A DNA stretch of 64,000 bases. Source: Marinomonas sp. MED121. Its GTDB lineage: Bacteria; Pseudomonadota; Gammaproteobacteria; Pseudomonadales; Marinomonadaceae. Shown one piece after another: positions 45,101 to 53,592 of the stretch. Position numbers and translations under genes: made by a program. The stretch covers positions 638,868-702,867 of the forward strand of contig NZ_CH672431.1 in NCBI RefSeq assembly GCF_000153025.1, written 5' to 3'. The notes beneath the pieces were generated by a model. The model saw only the letters and a list, made by a program, of their open reading frames with translations, was not told the DNA's origin and ran no database searches. Numbering within the stretch: position 1 is the stretch's first letter; every line of letters begins with the position of its first letter.

Positions 45101-45826
45101 ATGAAATTAAACTGTGATTTAGGTGAAAGTTTTGGTTCTTGGAAAATGGGCTTTGATGAGCAGGCAATGCCATTTTTAGATCAGGCAAATATCGCCTGTG
45201 GTTTTCATGCTGGTGATCCTGTGTGGATGACAAAAACCTTAGCACTTGCTGTTGCAAATGATGTAGAGGTCGGAGCACACCCAGGCTATCCAGATCTAGT
45301 CGGTTTTGGCCGTCGTAGTATGAACTGCTCTCACGATGAGATTGTTGGTTTGATGCAATATCAAATGGCCGCTTTGGATGGCATGGCGCAAAGTCACGGA
45401 TCTAAAATGACTTATGTAAAGCCCCACGGTGCTTTGTACAACGACATGATGAGCAAAGATTCAGTACGTGCTTCTATCATGCAAGCCGTCGCGAGTTTTT
45501 ATAAACCTGTACGTTTAGTGCTGCAGGCAACACCTGAAAGTGCACAACACAGGGAAGAGGCCAAAGCGGCAGATATTGAGGTGAGCTTTGAGGCCTTTGC
45601 CGATCGATGTTATGACGATGATGGTCGTTTGTTATCCCGCGCAAAAGCAGGTGCTGTGCATAATCGTGAGCGTATGTTAGCTCAAGTGCAGCAATTAGTG
45701 AGCGAAGGTTGTGTTACCAGTGTGAGTGGTCATACCCTAAAACTAGACGTAGATACCCTGTGTGTTCATGGTGATAATGAGGAAGGCGTGCGAGCAATTG
45801 CGGCTATCCGGGAGTTGATCGCGTAA
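45101..45826 (+). CDS. pxpA: 5-oxoprolinase subunit A (PxpA, LamB/YcsF family)
   Basis: 241 residues from ATG 45101; AAGGAG is 6 nt upstream (ATG 45098 is too close). With PxpB and PxpC it hydrolyses 5-oxoproline to L-glutamate using ATP. Signatures: LNCDLGESFGSW, ANIACGFHAGDP, VGAHPGYPDLVGFGRR, YVKPHGALYND and FADRCYDDDGRLLSR. Its stop shares a base with the pxpB start. Confidence 0.96.
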   Translation: MKLNCDLGESFGSWKMGFDEQAMPFLDQANIACGFHAGDPVWMTKTLALAVANDVEVGAHPGYPDLVGFGRRSMNCSHDEIVGLMQYQMAALDGMAQSHGSKMTYVKPHGALYNDMMSKDSVRASIMQAVASFYKPVRLVLQATPESAQHREEAKAADIEVSFEAFADRCYDDDGRLLSRAKAGAVHNRERMLAQVQQLVSEGCVTSVSGHTLKLDVDTLCVHGDNEEGVRAIAAIRELIA

Positions 45827-46563
45827 TGAATACTCTAGTAACGCCACAGGCTTCAACGCAAATGTTGTCGCATTTGCGTTTAAAAGTGGCGGGTGAACAA
45901 GCCTTTATATTGTATTTTGCTGAACAAACAGATGCGCAGGTTGCTGCGCAAATTCAAGCGGCAACCCAAGCACTGTCTGGGCTTGTGGGTAATGTCTTGA
46001 TTGATCTTGTGCCTTCCTATGCTTCGTTATTGGTTGTTTTTGATGATAATCAGCTTGAGTTTTATCAGGCTCGTAACCTGGTGTTAGAAAGCATTCGCCA
46101 AGCAGCAATGCAAGAAGAGGATGCCCAAGCACAAGCAGGGAATCAGATTATTTTACCTGTTTATTATGATGTGGAATCAGGCCCTGACTTGGAAGACTTA
46201 GCGCGAGCGAAAGACTTAACCACTGCGGAAATTATCGCGTTACATCATCAACAAGAATACCGTGTTTATGCCATAGGTTTTGCGCCTGGCTTTGCCTATC
46301 TTGGTGAGCTGGATGAACGTCTTGCTGCGCCAAGACTTGCAACGCCAAGAAAAGCAGTACCAAAAGGCGCCGTTGCGATTGCCGATCGACAAACCGCGGT
46401 TTACCCTTCTGTCTCCCCTGGTGGCTGGAATCTGATTGGTATGTGTCCTGTGCCTATGTTTGATGTAAATAAAACCCCCAGTATGCCCATGACAACCGGT
46501 GACAGAATTAAGTTCGAGCCGATTTCTAAAGCAGATTTTATTGCGATGGGGGGCGAGTTATGA
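45826..46563 (+). CDS. pxpB: 5-oxoprolinase subunit B (PxpB)
   Basis: 245 residues, carboxyltransferase-domain-1 (KipI-like) family. Signatures: YASLLVVFDD, IILPVYYD, YAIGFAPGFAYLGELDERL, PRLATPRKAVPKGAVAIAD and SPGGWNLIG. Overlaps pxpC by 4 nt (ATGA). Cytoplasmic, forms the PxpBC complex. Confidence 0.96.
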   Translation: MNTLVTPQASTQMLSHLRLKVAGEQAFILYFAEQTDAQVAAQIQAATQALSGLVGNVLIDLVPSYASLLVVFDDNQLEFYQARNLVLESIRQAAMQEEDAQAQAGNQIILPVYYDVESGPDLEDLARAKDLTTAEIIALHHQQEYRVYAIGFAPGFAYLGELDERLAAPRLATPRKAVPKGAVAIADRQTAVYPSVSPGGWNLIGMCPVPMFDVNKTPSMPMTTGDRIKFEPISKADFIAMGGEL

Positions 46564-47513
46564 GCCCATTTAATGTAATTAACCCTGGTGTGATGTCTTT
46601 GCTACAGGATACAGGACGATATGGGCAGCATAATATTGGCTTGACGGTTGGTGGTCCTATGGACCCTTTTGCTTTTCGTTGGGCTAATCGATTATGTCAA
46701 AATGAAGCAAATGCCACTGTCATTGAAGTCACGATAGGTGGTCTGCAACTAGAAGCCATGGCAGATACCTTTATTGCGGTGACAGGTGCGGTTGTCGATT
46801 TGAAAGTGAATAATCAAGATCAGGCAATGTGGCAAACCTTGAGCATAAAAGCAGGTGATAAAATTAAGTTAGGCTTTGCAAGCCAAGGTGCTCGTATTTA
46901 TTTAGCTGTAGCGGGTGGGTTTGATGTAGAGCCACAATTTGGCAGTACGTCTACCGTCGTTCGCGAAGGTATTGGCGGCCTAACGGGAACGGAATCTTCA
47001 GGTAAAGGGTTAGCCAAAAAAGACACCTTATCAGTCCATCAAGCGAAGGCGATTAGCTTACTTGCTATGCCAAGACTCGCCATTCCAAATTATGACACTG
47101 AGTGCATATTACACACAGTATTAGGCTATCAAGAAGCCAGCTTTAGCCCTGTTGATAAAGCCTCTTTTTTTAGCAGTGAATATACTGTGAGTGAAAGAGC
47201 TGACCGAATGGGGTATCGCATGTTAGGGCCTCAAATACGTTCTAGTGCCACTAGCATGTTATCTGAGGGAATCTGTCATGGTGCCATTCAAGTACCGGCA
47301 GATGGTCAACCTATAGTGCTATTAAATGACAGGCAAACCATTGGCGGTTATCCCAAAATAGGCTCAGTGATGGCCCGTGATACTGCTAAGCTCGCCCAGT
47401 TAACGCAGGGTAAAAAGTTACGTTTTGAACCTATTTCGATTGAAGATGCCCATGGCATAAATCAGATTCAAAAGTATAAAGAGTCTAATATTCAACTACT
47501 TAAGCTGGACTAG
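46560..47513 (+). CDS. pxpC: 5-oxoprolinase subunit C (PxpC)
   Basis: 317 residues, carboxyltransferase-domain-2 (KipA-like) family. Signatures: VINPGVMSLLQDTGRYG, GVGGPMD-type segment TVGGPMDPFAFRWAN, GARIYLAVAGG, ERADRMGYRM, SEGICHGAIQVPADGQPIVLLNDRQT and GGYPKIGSV. The ATP-using active site forms with PxpB. Followed after 2 nt by the DUF4392 gene. Confidence 0.96.
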   Translation: MSPFNVINPGVMSLLQDTGRYGQHNIGLTVGGPMDPFAFRWANRLCQNEANATVIEVTIGGLQLEAMADTFIAVTGAVVDLKVNNQDQAMWQTLSIKAGDKIKLGFASQGARIYLAVAGGFDVEPQFGSTSTVVREGIGGLTGTESSGKGLAKKDTLSVHQAKAISLLAMPRLAIPNYDTECILHTVLGYQEASFSPVDKASFFSSEYTVSERADRMGYRMLGPQIRSSATSMLSEGICHGAIQVPADGQPIVLLNDRQTIGGYPKIGSVMARDTAKLAQLTQGKKLRFEPISIEDAHGINQIQKYKESNIQLLKLD

Positions 47514-47515
47514 CC

Positions 47516-48442
47516 GTGAGAAAATCAAGCCGAGAATTTGATTTGACTTCAGGTAGCCATGTCTTTGATTTAAAAGAGTTAGGAGACCGAACTATGGGGT
47601 CAATTGAAGAAACAAGCTATGCCTTAGAAACGCTGTTAGTTGAGCGTAACTTAAGGGGGATGGCTGAAGTTAAGCCAGCCCTGAAACCAGGTTATAGTCT
47701 AAGAGCGGCTTGTCTTTTAGCGGATGTCGCAACCACACAAGGCTGTATTTTTATTGGTACAGGTTTTCCTGTGACTGATACGTTTGAAACCGATGGCCCT
47801 GTGGGTGCGATTGCACTTTATGATGCTCTAGAAAAACTGGGTGCTAAACCTGTCATAGTGTGTGGCCCTCCTTTGTCTGATGCCATTGCAAAAGAGTATC
47901 GTGTTGAGCCCCTTACCCTAGGTACTTCACACGATAGATTAGCGGAAGCAAAAAACGCACTGGCCAAATGGCAACCACAACTTTTGTTGTCCATTGAACG
48001 ACCTGGAATGGCTGCCGATGGTGGTTATTACAATATGCGTGGTGAAGATATCAGTGCCCGTACTGCCTGCTTTGATAGCTTTATGTTGGAGTGTGAATGC
48101 CCAACCATCGCAATTGGAGATGGGGGCAATGAAATCGGTATGGGAAATGTGACCGCGGCCTTAGAAAATTTAAATATAGTGCCAGCTTCAACCAAGTGTG
48201 ATGAATTAGTCATCGCCGATGTTTCTAATTGGGGTGGTTATGGTCTGATTGCATTATTAGGCCAAATGGAAGAAAGGGACTTATTAGGGGAAATTCAACC
48301 TCTCAAAATTCTACAATATCTGTCTAATTTAGGCAGTGTGGATGGTGTAACCCGCTTGAATCAGTTAACGGAAGATGGACTTGATGCCAGTGCCGGTGAT
48401 GAACTGATACTTAAGCTAAGACAAATGACTGGTTTTGCCTGA
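47516..48442 (+). CDS. D-glutamate cyclase, C-type domain protein (DUF4392)
   Basis: Up to 308 residues from GTG 47516, 2 nt after pxpC. An internal ATG at 47594 has AGGAG 8 nt upstream and would give 282 residues; it may be the true start. DUF4392 features: ERNLRGMAE, RAACLLADVATTQGCIFIGTGFPV, ETDGPVGAIALYDALEKLG, LLSIERPGMAADGGYYNMRG, IAIGDGGNEIGMGN and VSNWGGYGL. This is the catalytic-type domain of D-glutamate cyclase (D-Glu to 5-oxo-D-proline). Its place after pxpC fits a route from D-glutamate to L-glutamate. Confidence 0.92.
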   Translation: MRKSSREFDLTSGSHVFDLKELGDRTMGSIEETSYALETLLVERNLRGMAEVKPALKPGYSLRAACLLADVATTQGCIFIGTGFPVTDTFETDGPVGAIALYDALEKLGAKPVIVCGPPLSDAIAKEYRVEPLTLGTSHDRLAEAKNALAKWQPQLLLSIERPGMAADGGYYNMRGEDISARTACFDSFMLECECPTIAIGDGGNEIGMGNVTAALENLNIVPASTKCDELVIADVSNWGGYGLIALLGQMEERDLLGEIQPLKILQYLSNLGSVDGVTRLNQLTEDGLDASAGDELILKLRQMTGFA

Positions 48443-48506
48443 GCTCAATGGAGCTGATAGCAAAACAAGATTAGAGATTAAAGACAGAGATAATAGAGGA
48501 TTCAAA

Positions 48507-49364
48507 ATGAGCATTGTTTATCTTAATGGTCAGTTTATGCCAATCGAAGACGCGAAAATTTCGCCACTTGATCGCGGCTTTTTGTTTGGTGATGGTATTT
48601 ATGAAGTGATCCCGTCTTATGATGGGAAAACCGTTGGTCTAGAGCCTCATATGCAGCGTATGTTTGATGGCATGGCAGCAATTGGTATTGAATCCAGCCT
48701 TACCCTGAATGATTGGAAAGAAATTATTGAAGGTGTGATGGCGAAAAATGGTGGTGGTAACCAAGGTATTTATCTACAGATAAGCCGTGGAGCAGATGTA
48801 AAGCGCTATCATGCTTTTCCAGAAGGTGTTACCCCAACTATTTTTGCTATGGCAAATCCCATTAAACCTGCTGCGGAAGCAAATGCTGCCACTGCAAAAG
48901 GTTTCTCTGTGGCGACGACTCAAGATTTACGCTGGCAGCGCTGCCAAATTAAATCGACGGCTTTGTTAGGTAATGTGCTGCATTTCCAACAAGGTTATGA
49001 AGGTGGCAATGATGAAATCTTACTTTATAACGAGCAAGGTAATCTAACGGAAGCGAGTTCTTCGAATGCCTTTATCGTGAAAGACGGTAAGGTAATTACA
49101 CCGATTCAAGACAATCAAATTTTACCTGGTATTACCCGTAAAATTATCCTGTTAGTGCTTGAAAAAGACGGCTCTATTCCGGTTGAAGTGCGTGACATTT
49201 CAATGGAAGAAGTCCGCAATGCTGATGAGATTTGGGTAACAAGTTCATCAAAAGAACTTGCTCCTGTTACGCGTATTGATGGTGAAGCGGTAGGCAATGG
49301 TGAAGTGGGCCCAGTTTGGGAAGCGGCTTTTAAATTGTACACAGCGCACAAGTTCGAATACTAG
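48507..49364 (+). CDS. dat: D-amino-acid transaminase (D-alanine aminotransferase, fold-type IV PLP enzyme)
   Basis: 285 residues from ATG 48507 with AGAGGA upstream; the frame upstream to 48435 overlaps the DUF4392 end and is not homologous. Moves amino groups between D-amino acids and 2-oxo acids, typically D-Ala plus 2-oxoglutarate to D-Glu. Signatures: SPLDRGFLFGDGIYEVIPSY, QISRGADVKRYHAFP, the PLP lysine in CQIKSTALLGN, EGGNDEILL, LTEASSSNAF and SSSKELAPVTRIDG. As last gene of the operon it would funnel D-amino acids into D-glutamate for the cyclase. A branched-chain or D-Phe preference cannot be ruled out. Confidence 0.93.
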   Translation: MSIVYLNGQFMPIEDAKISPLDRGFLFGDGIYEVIPSYDGKTVGLEPHMQRMFDGMAAIGIESSLTLNDWKEIIEGVMAKNGGGNQGIYLQISRGADVKRYHAFPEGVTPTIFAMANPIKPAAEANAATAKGFSVATTQDLRWQRCQIKSTALLGNVLHFQQGYEGGNDEILLYNEQGNLTEASSSNAFIVKDGKVITPIQDNQILPGITRKIILLVLEKDGSIPVEVRDISMEEVRNADEIWVTSSSKELAPVTRIDGEAVGNGEVGPVWEAAFKLYTAHKFEY

Positions 49365-49386
49365 TCTCCCTAAAGCTGGTATATCG

Positions 49387-49419
49387 AAAAACCGCAGCCA
49401 AGGCTGCGGTTTTTTTTGC
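49387..49419. terminator. Terminator after the D-transaminase gene
   Basis: Stem AAAACCGCAGCC / GGCTGCGGTTTT followed by further T's; also placed to serve the convergent chemoreceptor gene. Confidence 0.9.
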
Positions 49420-49467
49420 TCAAGTCAGGCTCAAATTAAAGAGGGTTTCATAGGTTTAATAAACAAC

Positions 49468-51342
49468 CTACGAGGTTTTAAATTGAGTGGCAATGGATTG
49501 AAGATCAACCGCTAACTCAGCAAGGTCATTACTGGTTTCAGCTATCGACATTGAGCTAATCGTCGACTCTTTGGCTGATTGCGCTATTTCTAACATGCTG
49601 GTATTTACTTCATCTGTGACTTGTTTTTGTTGGTCTGAGGCGCTTTCAATGCTCTGGTTCATTTGGGTGATTTTCTCAACAGAATCAATAATGCTAGAGA
49701 GCGCTCCTGTGACCTGAGAGGTTTCTGCCACACTGTTTTGGGTTTTATTATGGCTTTCATGGATTAAGGAGACGGCACCATGGGAAGCGTCTTGCAGGGA
49801 TTGCGTCATTTCTTGAATTTCTTGGGTAGACTCTTGCGTTCTACCTGCCAAAGTTCGAACCTCATCGGCAACTACGGCAAACCCTCTGCCTTGTTCTCCA
49901 GCCCGAGCAGCCTCAATAGCCGCATTGAGTGCTAATAAATTTGTTTGATCTGCAATGTCACGAATGACGTCCAGTACTGAGCCAATACGATTAGAATCTA
50001 CTTCGACCTTATCAATCGTTCCTGCTGTGTTTTCGACACTACTGGCCAGTGTTTTCATGGTGTTGCTCGCGTTATTGACTATGACTTTTCCATTGACACA
50101 TTCCTGATTTACCTCATTTACGAGTAATGCCGCATTAGCAACATTTTCATGAGTTTGATAAATCATGGACTTCATGGATTGCATTTCTTGGCTTAAATGT
50201 TGAATTTTTAATTCTTGCTGTTGGCTACTAAGGTTGCTTTGTAATGCGGTTGAAGACATTTCCTCCGTTGCTGCCGATACATTACCTGCCGCCCCTGAGA
50301 TTTTAATGATAATGCCTTGGAATTGTTCCATCATGGCGTTGAATGTTTTTGCCGCTGCACCAATTTCATCATTGGAACTAATTTGAATTCTCATGGTGAG
50401 ATCATTGTCTTCTTTTGCTTTGGTGATGCTGGAAGAAAGCTGTTTAAGGGGTAATAAAATACTGCGGACTATCCAGCCCATTGCACTGAGTAATAGGGCG
50501 GAAATAATGAAAGCAATAATGCGAGTGGTGACAATGAGAGAATCAATACTGCCTATTTCTTTAGCTATGTTAGTTTCAAGTTGCTCGGTTAACTGCGCCA
50601 TGGCGGTTTCTGTTGCATGGACTGACTTACGCATGGCACCACGAGCCCCTGTTTTTTCACTTAAGCCTTTTTCAATCAAGCTATTAGAAGCTTGTTCGAA
50701 AGTATTACCATAAATCTGCATGCTAGAACGAATAGATTGTTGTTGGGATAAAGTCAGTGAACTTTGCTCTAACACGTCATAAAACTGTTTGTAGTTTTGA
50801 TTGAATCGAGTGAGGTATTTAACATCGCTTCGTAAGAGAAAATCTTTTTCATTTCGTCTTAATTGCAGTAATTGCGTTAATAGGGTATAGGAATTTGTGC
50901 TGGCAAGTGAGGCTTCAGCTTGATGGACGGCTTCTCGGAGTTTGCCATATAAGCCTTGTGTTGGAGAGAGTCCAATGCGTTCTTGTACGGCAACTAATTG
51001 GTTAAAAAGTTGTTGATATTGGCTAAAGGCTTGGGTTAATACGGCGATATCATTGGTTTGTATTTTGGCGTTATTAACTGCTTGGGTTAAGTCTTCAATA
51101 TTTTGATTAGTGATGAGGAATTCATGATTAAACTTTTCAAGATAGGTTAGATCTTTACGAGAGAGAAAATCCTTTTCACTTCGTCTTAGCTCTAAAGTAC
51201 TAATTTTCAATTGATCTAACTTAGTTTTGACCTGATTAAAGGTGCTAATTTTATTAATTTTATAGAAGTCTAATCCCAATAAAATTAAGACAGCGACAAC
51301 AATCAGGATACAGATAAGAAGACACTTCTGCTTAATACTCAT
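49468..51342 (-). CDS. Methyl-accepting chemotaxis protein with HBM-type sensor
   Basis: 624 residues. TM1 about 7-28, periplasmic domain about 30-275, TM2 about 278-300, HAMP 300-355 and signalling domain to the end. The periplasmic part contains two matching segments, [21 protein letters not shown] and [20 protein letters not shown], the hallmark of the helical bimodular (HBM) domain, which in McpS-type receptors binds organic acids. The hairpin tip is [22 protein letters not shown]. It lies directly after an organic/amino-acid uptake region and may steer cells to the same compounds (inference). No C-terminal CheR pentapeptide. Confidence 0.95.
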   Translation of the reverse strand: MSIKQKCLLICILIVVAVLILLGLDFYKINKISTFNQVKTKLDQLKISTLELRRSEKDFLSRKDLTYLEKFNHEFLITNQNIEDLTQAVNNAKIQTNDIAVLTQAFSQYQQLFNQLVAVQERIGLSPTQGLYGKLREAVHQAEASLASTNSYTLLTQLLQLRRNEKDFLLRSDVKYLTRFNQNYKQFYDVLEQSSLTLSQQQSIRSSMQIYGNTFEQASNSLIEKGLSEKTGARGAMRKSVHATETAMAQLTEQLETNIAKEIGSIDSLIVTTRIIAFIISALLLSAMGWIVRSILLPLKQLSSSITKAKEDNDLTMRIQISSNDEIGAAAKTFNAMMEQFQGIIIKISGAAGNVSAATEEMSSTALQSNLSSQQQELKIQHLSQEMQSMKSMIYQTHENVANAALLVNEVNQECVNGKVIVNNASNTMKTLASSVENTAGTIDKVEVDSNRIGSVLDVIRDIADQTNLLALNAAIEAARAGEQGRGFAVVADEVRTLAGRTQESTQEIQEMTQSLQDASHGAVSLIHESHNKTQNSVAETSQVTGALSSIIDSVEKITQMNQSIESASDQQKQVTDEVNTSMLEIAQSAKESTISSMSIAETSNDLAELAVDLQSIATQFKTS

Positions 51343-51675
51343 TTTACTCCCCTTCCTTGAGACAGTTAATCTATAAGCTTAGTTTAAATCTCCCAGAATG
51401 CTGATTATCTCGCTTTAACCTTGCTAAACGCGGGCTTTATATTTGGCGACTTTTTGCTTGAATCAGGCCACTTCTTGCTTGATTTATATGATGAAAACCT
51501 TTTGATGCTTGAATTCAGGCCGATAGTCTTTTTTTGTCAACTTGGTTTGATTTTTGCCTTAACGGATGACGAGAAGATATTGGTGAAAGCCATGCTGGAG
51601 ATCTTTTCCTTCTCTAGATTTGCTCAATCTAAAGACATTTATTTATATGATTATTTAAAGGATAGGCGATTAAAA
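51343..51675. other. Intergenic region between chemoreceptor and DUF4177 operon
   Basis: An open frame runs through 51421-51675 in phase with the DUF4177 gene, but it looks like an untranslated leader: hydrophobic, with no homology and a better start downstream. No repeat or hairpin stands out. Confidence 0.4.
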
Positions 51676-51891
51676 ATGGAAAAATTTAGCGAGTACAAGG
51701 TAGTCCATATTGTTGAAGGCGGCTGTGGCACTATTATACTTGGGGCAAGTGGATTGCCTGTGCAAAAGATAGAATCAGAGTTCAATATGTATGCGCAAGA
51801 TGGTTGGCAGGTTGTTTTTCAAGTGATTGAAAAGAAACGCTTTATGCTTTTCTGGAAGCGAGAAGCACTGGTTGTTACTCTAGGACGATAA
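51676..51891 (+). CDS. DUF4177-type small protein
   Basis: 71 residues from ATG 51676, preceded by AAGGATAGG. The family pattern is EYKVVHIVEGGCGTIILGAS, then DGWQVVFQVIEKKRFMLFWKREALVVTLGR. Small cytoplasmic alpha/beta domain of unknown role. First of three tightly packed genes (GTG of yidD overlaps the region just after its stop). Confidence 0.8.
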   Translation: MEKFSEYKVVHIVEGGCGTIILGASGLPVQKIESEFNMYAQDGWQVVFQVIEKKRFMLFWKREALVVTLGR

Positions 51892-51892
51892 G

Positions 51893-52117
51893 GTGCTAAA
51901 GTCTTTATCGTTACGTTTGATTCGCTACTATCAAGCAAATGGCGGGTCTAAAAAGCTGCTTAATATTGAGTGTAACTTTGAACCGAGTTGCTCTGAATAT
52001 ACCAAGCAATGCATTATTAAATATGGTGCATTAAAAGGGTGGAGATTAGGCCTTGCCAGAATTCGGCGCTGCAATCACCCTGATTTAGTTAACAAGATGC
52101 AAGATGAGATCCCTTAG
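51893..52117 (+). CDS. yidD: YidD-family membrane protein insertion efficiency factor
   Basis: 74 residues, GTG start 1 nt after the DUF4177 stop. Signature CNFEPSCSEYTKQCIIKYGALKGWRLGLARIRRCN matches YidD's CRFxPSCSxYA...RIxRCNP. YidD assists YidC-dependent insertion of membrane proteins. It is away from the usual rpmH-rnpA-yidD-yidC locus, so this is probably a second copy tied to the TM2 protein. Confidence 0.88.
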   Translation: MLKSLSLRLIRYYQANGGSKKLLNIECNFEPSCSEYTKQCIIKYGALKGWRLGLARIRRCNHPDLVNKMQDEIP

Positions 52118-52503
52118 TGAAAATGTTTGAGCCTATTGTTGAGATTGAAGAAAAAGAAACTCAGTTGATGCAGTTGGTGTCTGAGTTAAGTGCAGCTAAT
52201 AAAAAGCTTTTTTATAAAACTCAGCTAGGTGCAATAAAGGATCCAGATACTTACGCTTCTCTGAATTGGTTCTTTCTTGGAGGCTTTCACCATATTTACT
52301 TAGGAAAATACGTGTTATTTATTATTGAGTTTATGTTACTCATGACGAGTATTGCTGGTTGGCTTTTGGGCTTTGATCAAGCGCTGTTTATCCTGCTTGC
52401 ATTAGTCTTATATGAGTTACCTCAGCTATTCTTCTCACAAAAAATTGTGAGGCAATATAACTATCAAGTATCAAAAGACATTTATCAAAAATTTAAAAAA
52501 TAG
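52117..52503 (+). CDS. TM2-domain membrane protein
   Basis: 128 residues, GTG at 52117 (ATG 52123 also possible). A cytoplasmic N-terminal helical part (1-50) precedes the TM2 signature LNWFFLGGFHHIYLGKY and two transmembrane helices (about 65-85 and 90-108). Operon with DUF4177 and yidD; this trio recurs in gammaproteobacteria to my knowledge, with unknown function. Confidence 0.82.
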   Translation: MKMFEPIVEIEEKETQLMQLVSELSAANKKLFYKTQLGAIKDPDTYASLNWFFLGGFHHIYLGKYVLFIIEFMLLMTSIAGWLLGFDQALFILLALVLYELPQLFFSQKIVRQYNYQVSKDIYQKFKK

Positions 52504-52577
52504 ACCTTATAAAAGCCATGCCTGAAAGGTAAGTGTTTAAAGGAATCTTGAATGAAGCCCATCATAGGGCTGATAGA

Positions 52578-52613
52578 AAACGAGTTAGAAGACACTTCTA
52601 ACTCGTTTTTTTA
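52578..52613. terminator. Bidirectional terminator between convergent operons
   Basis: Stem AAAACGAGTTAGAAG / CTTCTAACTCGTTTT with loop ACA, followed by more T's. Confidence 0.9.
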
Positions 52614-52621
52614 ATTTAAGT

Positions 52622-53425
52622 CTATTGATATAGCCCATTCATGCCCAATGCAAATGGCGTGTTTTTAAGACCATACTTACTTTCAAGCTCAAGGATAAAA
52701 CCACTTTTATGCCAATCTATAATGGTGCTATTCATAAACGCATGGAAGTTATCTTCTCCTAGCCTAACTGCTAGTCCCCAAGGGTTATCGTTGATCGTCG
52801 GCAGTGGCATTTCATAATCTTGTGACCATTGAGGATCATTAAGCTTGCCTGCAATGAAGGAGTCATCGTAAACAAAGGCATTACACTTTCCTTGCTTTAA
52901 CGCCGCTAAAGACTCTTCAGAACTGCCGAAAGGCACTATGGTTGCGCCAAAAGTGGTTTCGGTCTCTTGGTTATAAAAAGCCCCTTTGATACCACAGACT
53001 TTTTGGCCATTTAAATCTCCCCAGCTGGTATATTGGCTCGACTTTTTAGCAATGATATTACTGCCAGAAGAGTAATAAGCTTGGTCAGCAATATACACAA
53101 GCTCGCGGCGTTCAGGTTTGTCACTCATGGTGGCAATCAATAAATCTACCTTGCCATCAATTAAAAATTGCATACGATTACTGCTCTGCGCTGGAACCAG
53201 TTCTAGGGATACCCCTAAGCGCTCGGCGACATTTTGTGCAAGGTCGATCTCCAACCCCACTATTTCACCTTGATCATTACGATAACCGTAGGGTTTGTAG
53301 TCAGCTTTTACCGCTACCACAAGCGTCCCTTTGGCTTTGATGTCTGCTAAGTCATCGGCATGGGTCACTGAGGAGAAGCCAATAAGGCTGATGAGAATGG
53401 AGCTTATGGTCGTTATTTTCTTCAT
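52622..53425 (-). CDS. Periplasmic amino-acid-binding protein (SBP_bac_3)
   Basis: 267 residues from ATG 53425 (MKKITTISSILISLIGFSSVTHA signal); the frame upstream to 53554 is not used. The mature part has IKAKGTLVVAVKADYKPYGYRNDQGEIVGLEIDLAQNVAERLG, LIDGKVDLLIATMSDKPERRE and VCGIKGAFYN, typical of polar amino-acid receptors. No ABC permease or ATPase is linked, so it is an orphan receptor. It may cooperate with another system or feed the sensor kinase 5 kb away, which carries the same type of domain. Confidence 0.9.
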   Translation of the reverse strand: MKKITTISSILISLIGFSSVTHADDLADIKAKGTLVVAVKADYKPYGYRNDQGEIVGLEIDLAQNVAERLGVSLELVPAQSSNRMQFLIDGKVDLLIATMSDKPERRELVYIADQAYYSSGSNIIAKKSSQYTSWGDLNGQKVCGIKGAFYNQETETTFGATIVPFGSSEESLAALKQGKCNAFVYDDSFIAGKLNDPQWSQDYEMPLPTINDNPWGLAVRLGEDNFHAFMNSTIIDWHKSGFILELESKYGLKNTPFALGMNGLYQ

Positions 53426-53510
53426 GATATTTTCCTGCTTATTACTTATAAAAAGACGGACGATAAAAAGACGAGCAAAAAAGCGATAAAAATGAGATGT
53501 GTATAAAAGA

Positions 53511-53552
53511 TTAAAAAAAGGGGGATCTAACGGTGGCTTTGTTAGATCTCCC
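53511..53552 (-). terminator. Terminator of the aspA-symporter transcript
   Basis: On the minus strand GGGAGATCTAAC pairs with GTTAGATCCCCC (one mismatch) and is followed by seven T's. It separates the symporter gene from the binding-protein gene. Confidence 0.8.
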
Positions 53553-53592
53553 AAAACTTGCTTGCATTGTGAAATGTATAACTGTGAAAAAG

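Noticed and set aside
51421..51675. Longer 156-residue form of the DUF4177 protein
   Set aside because: The DUF4177 domain begins at ATG 51676; upstream residues look like translated leader and have no family match.
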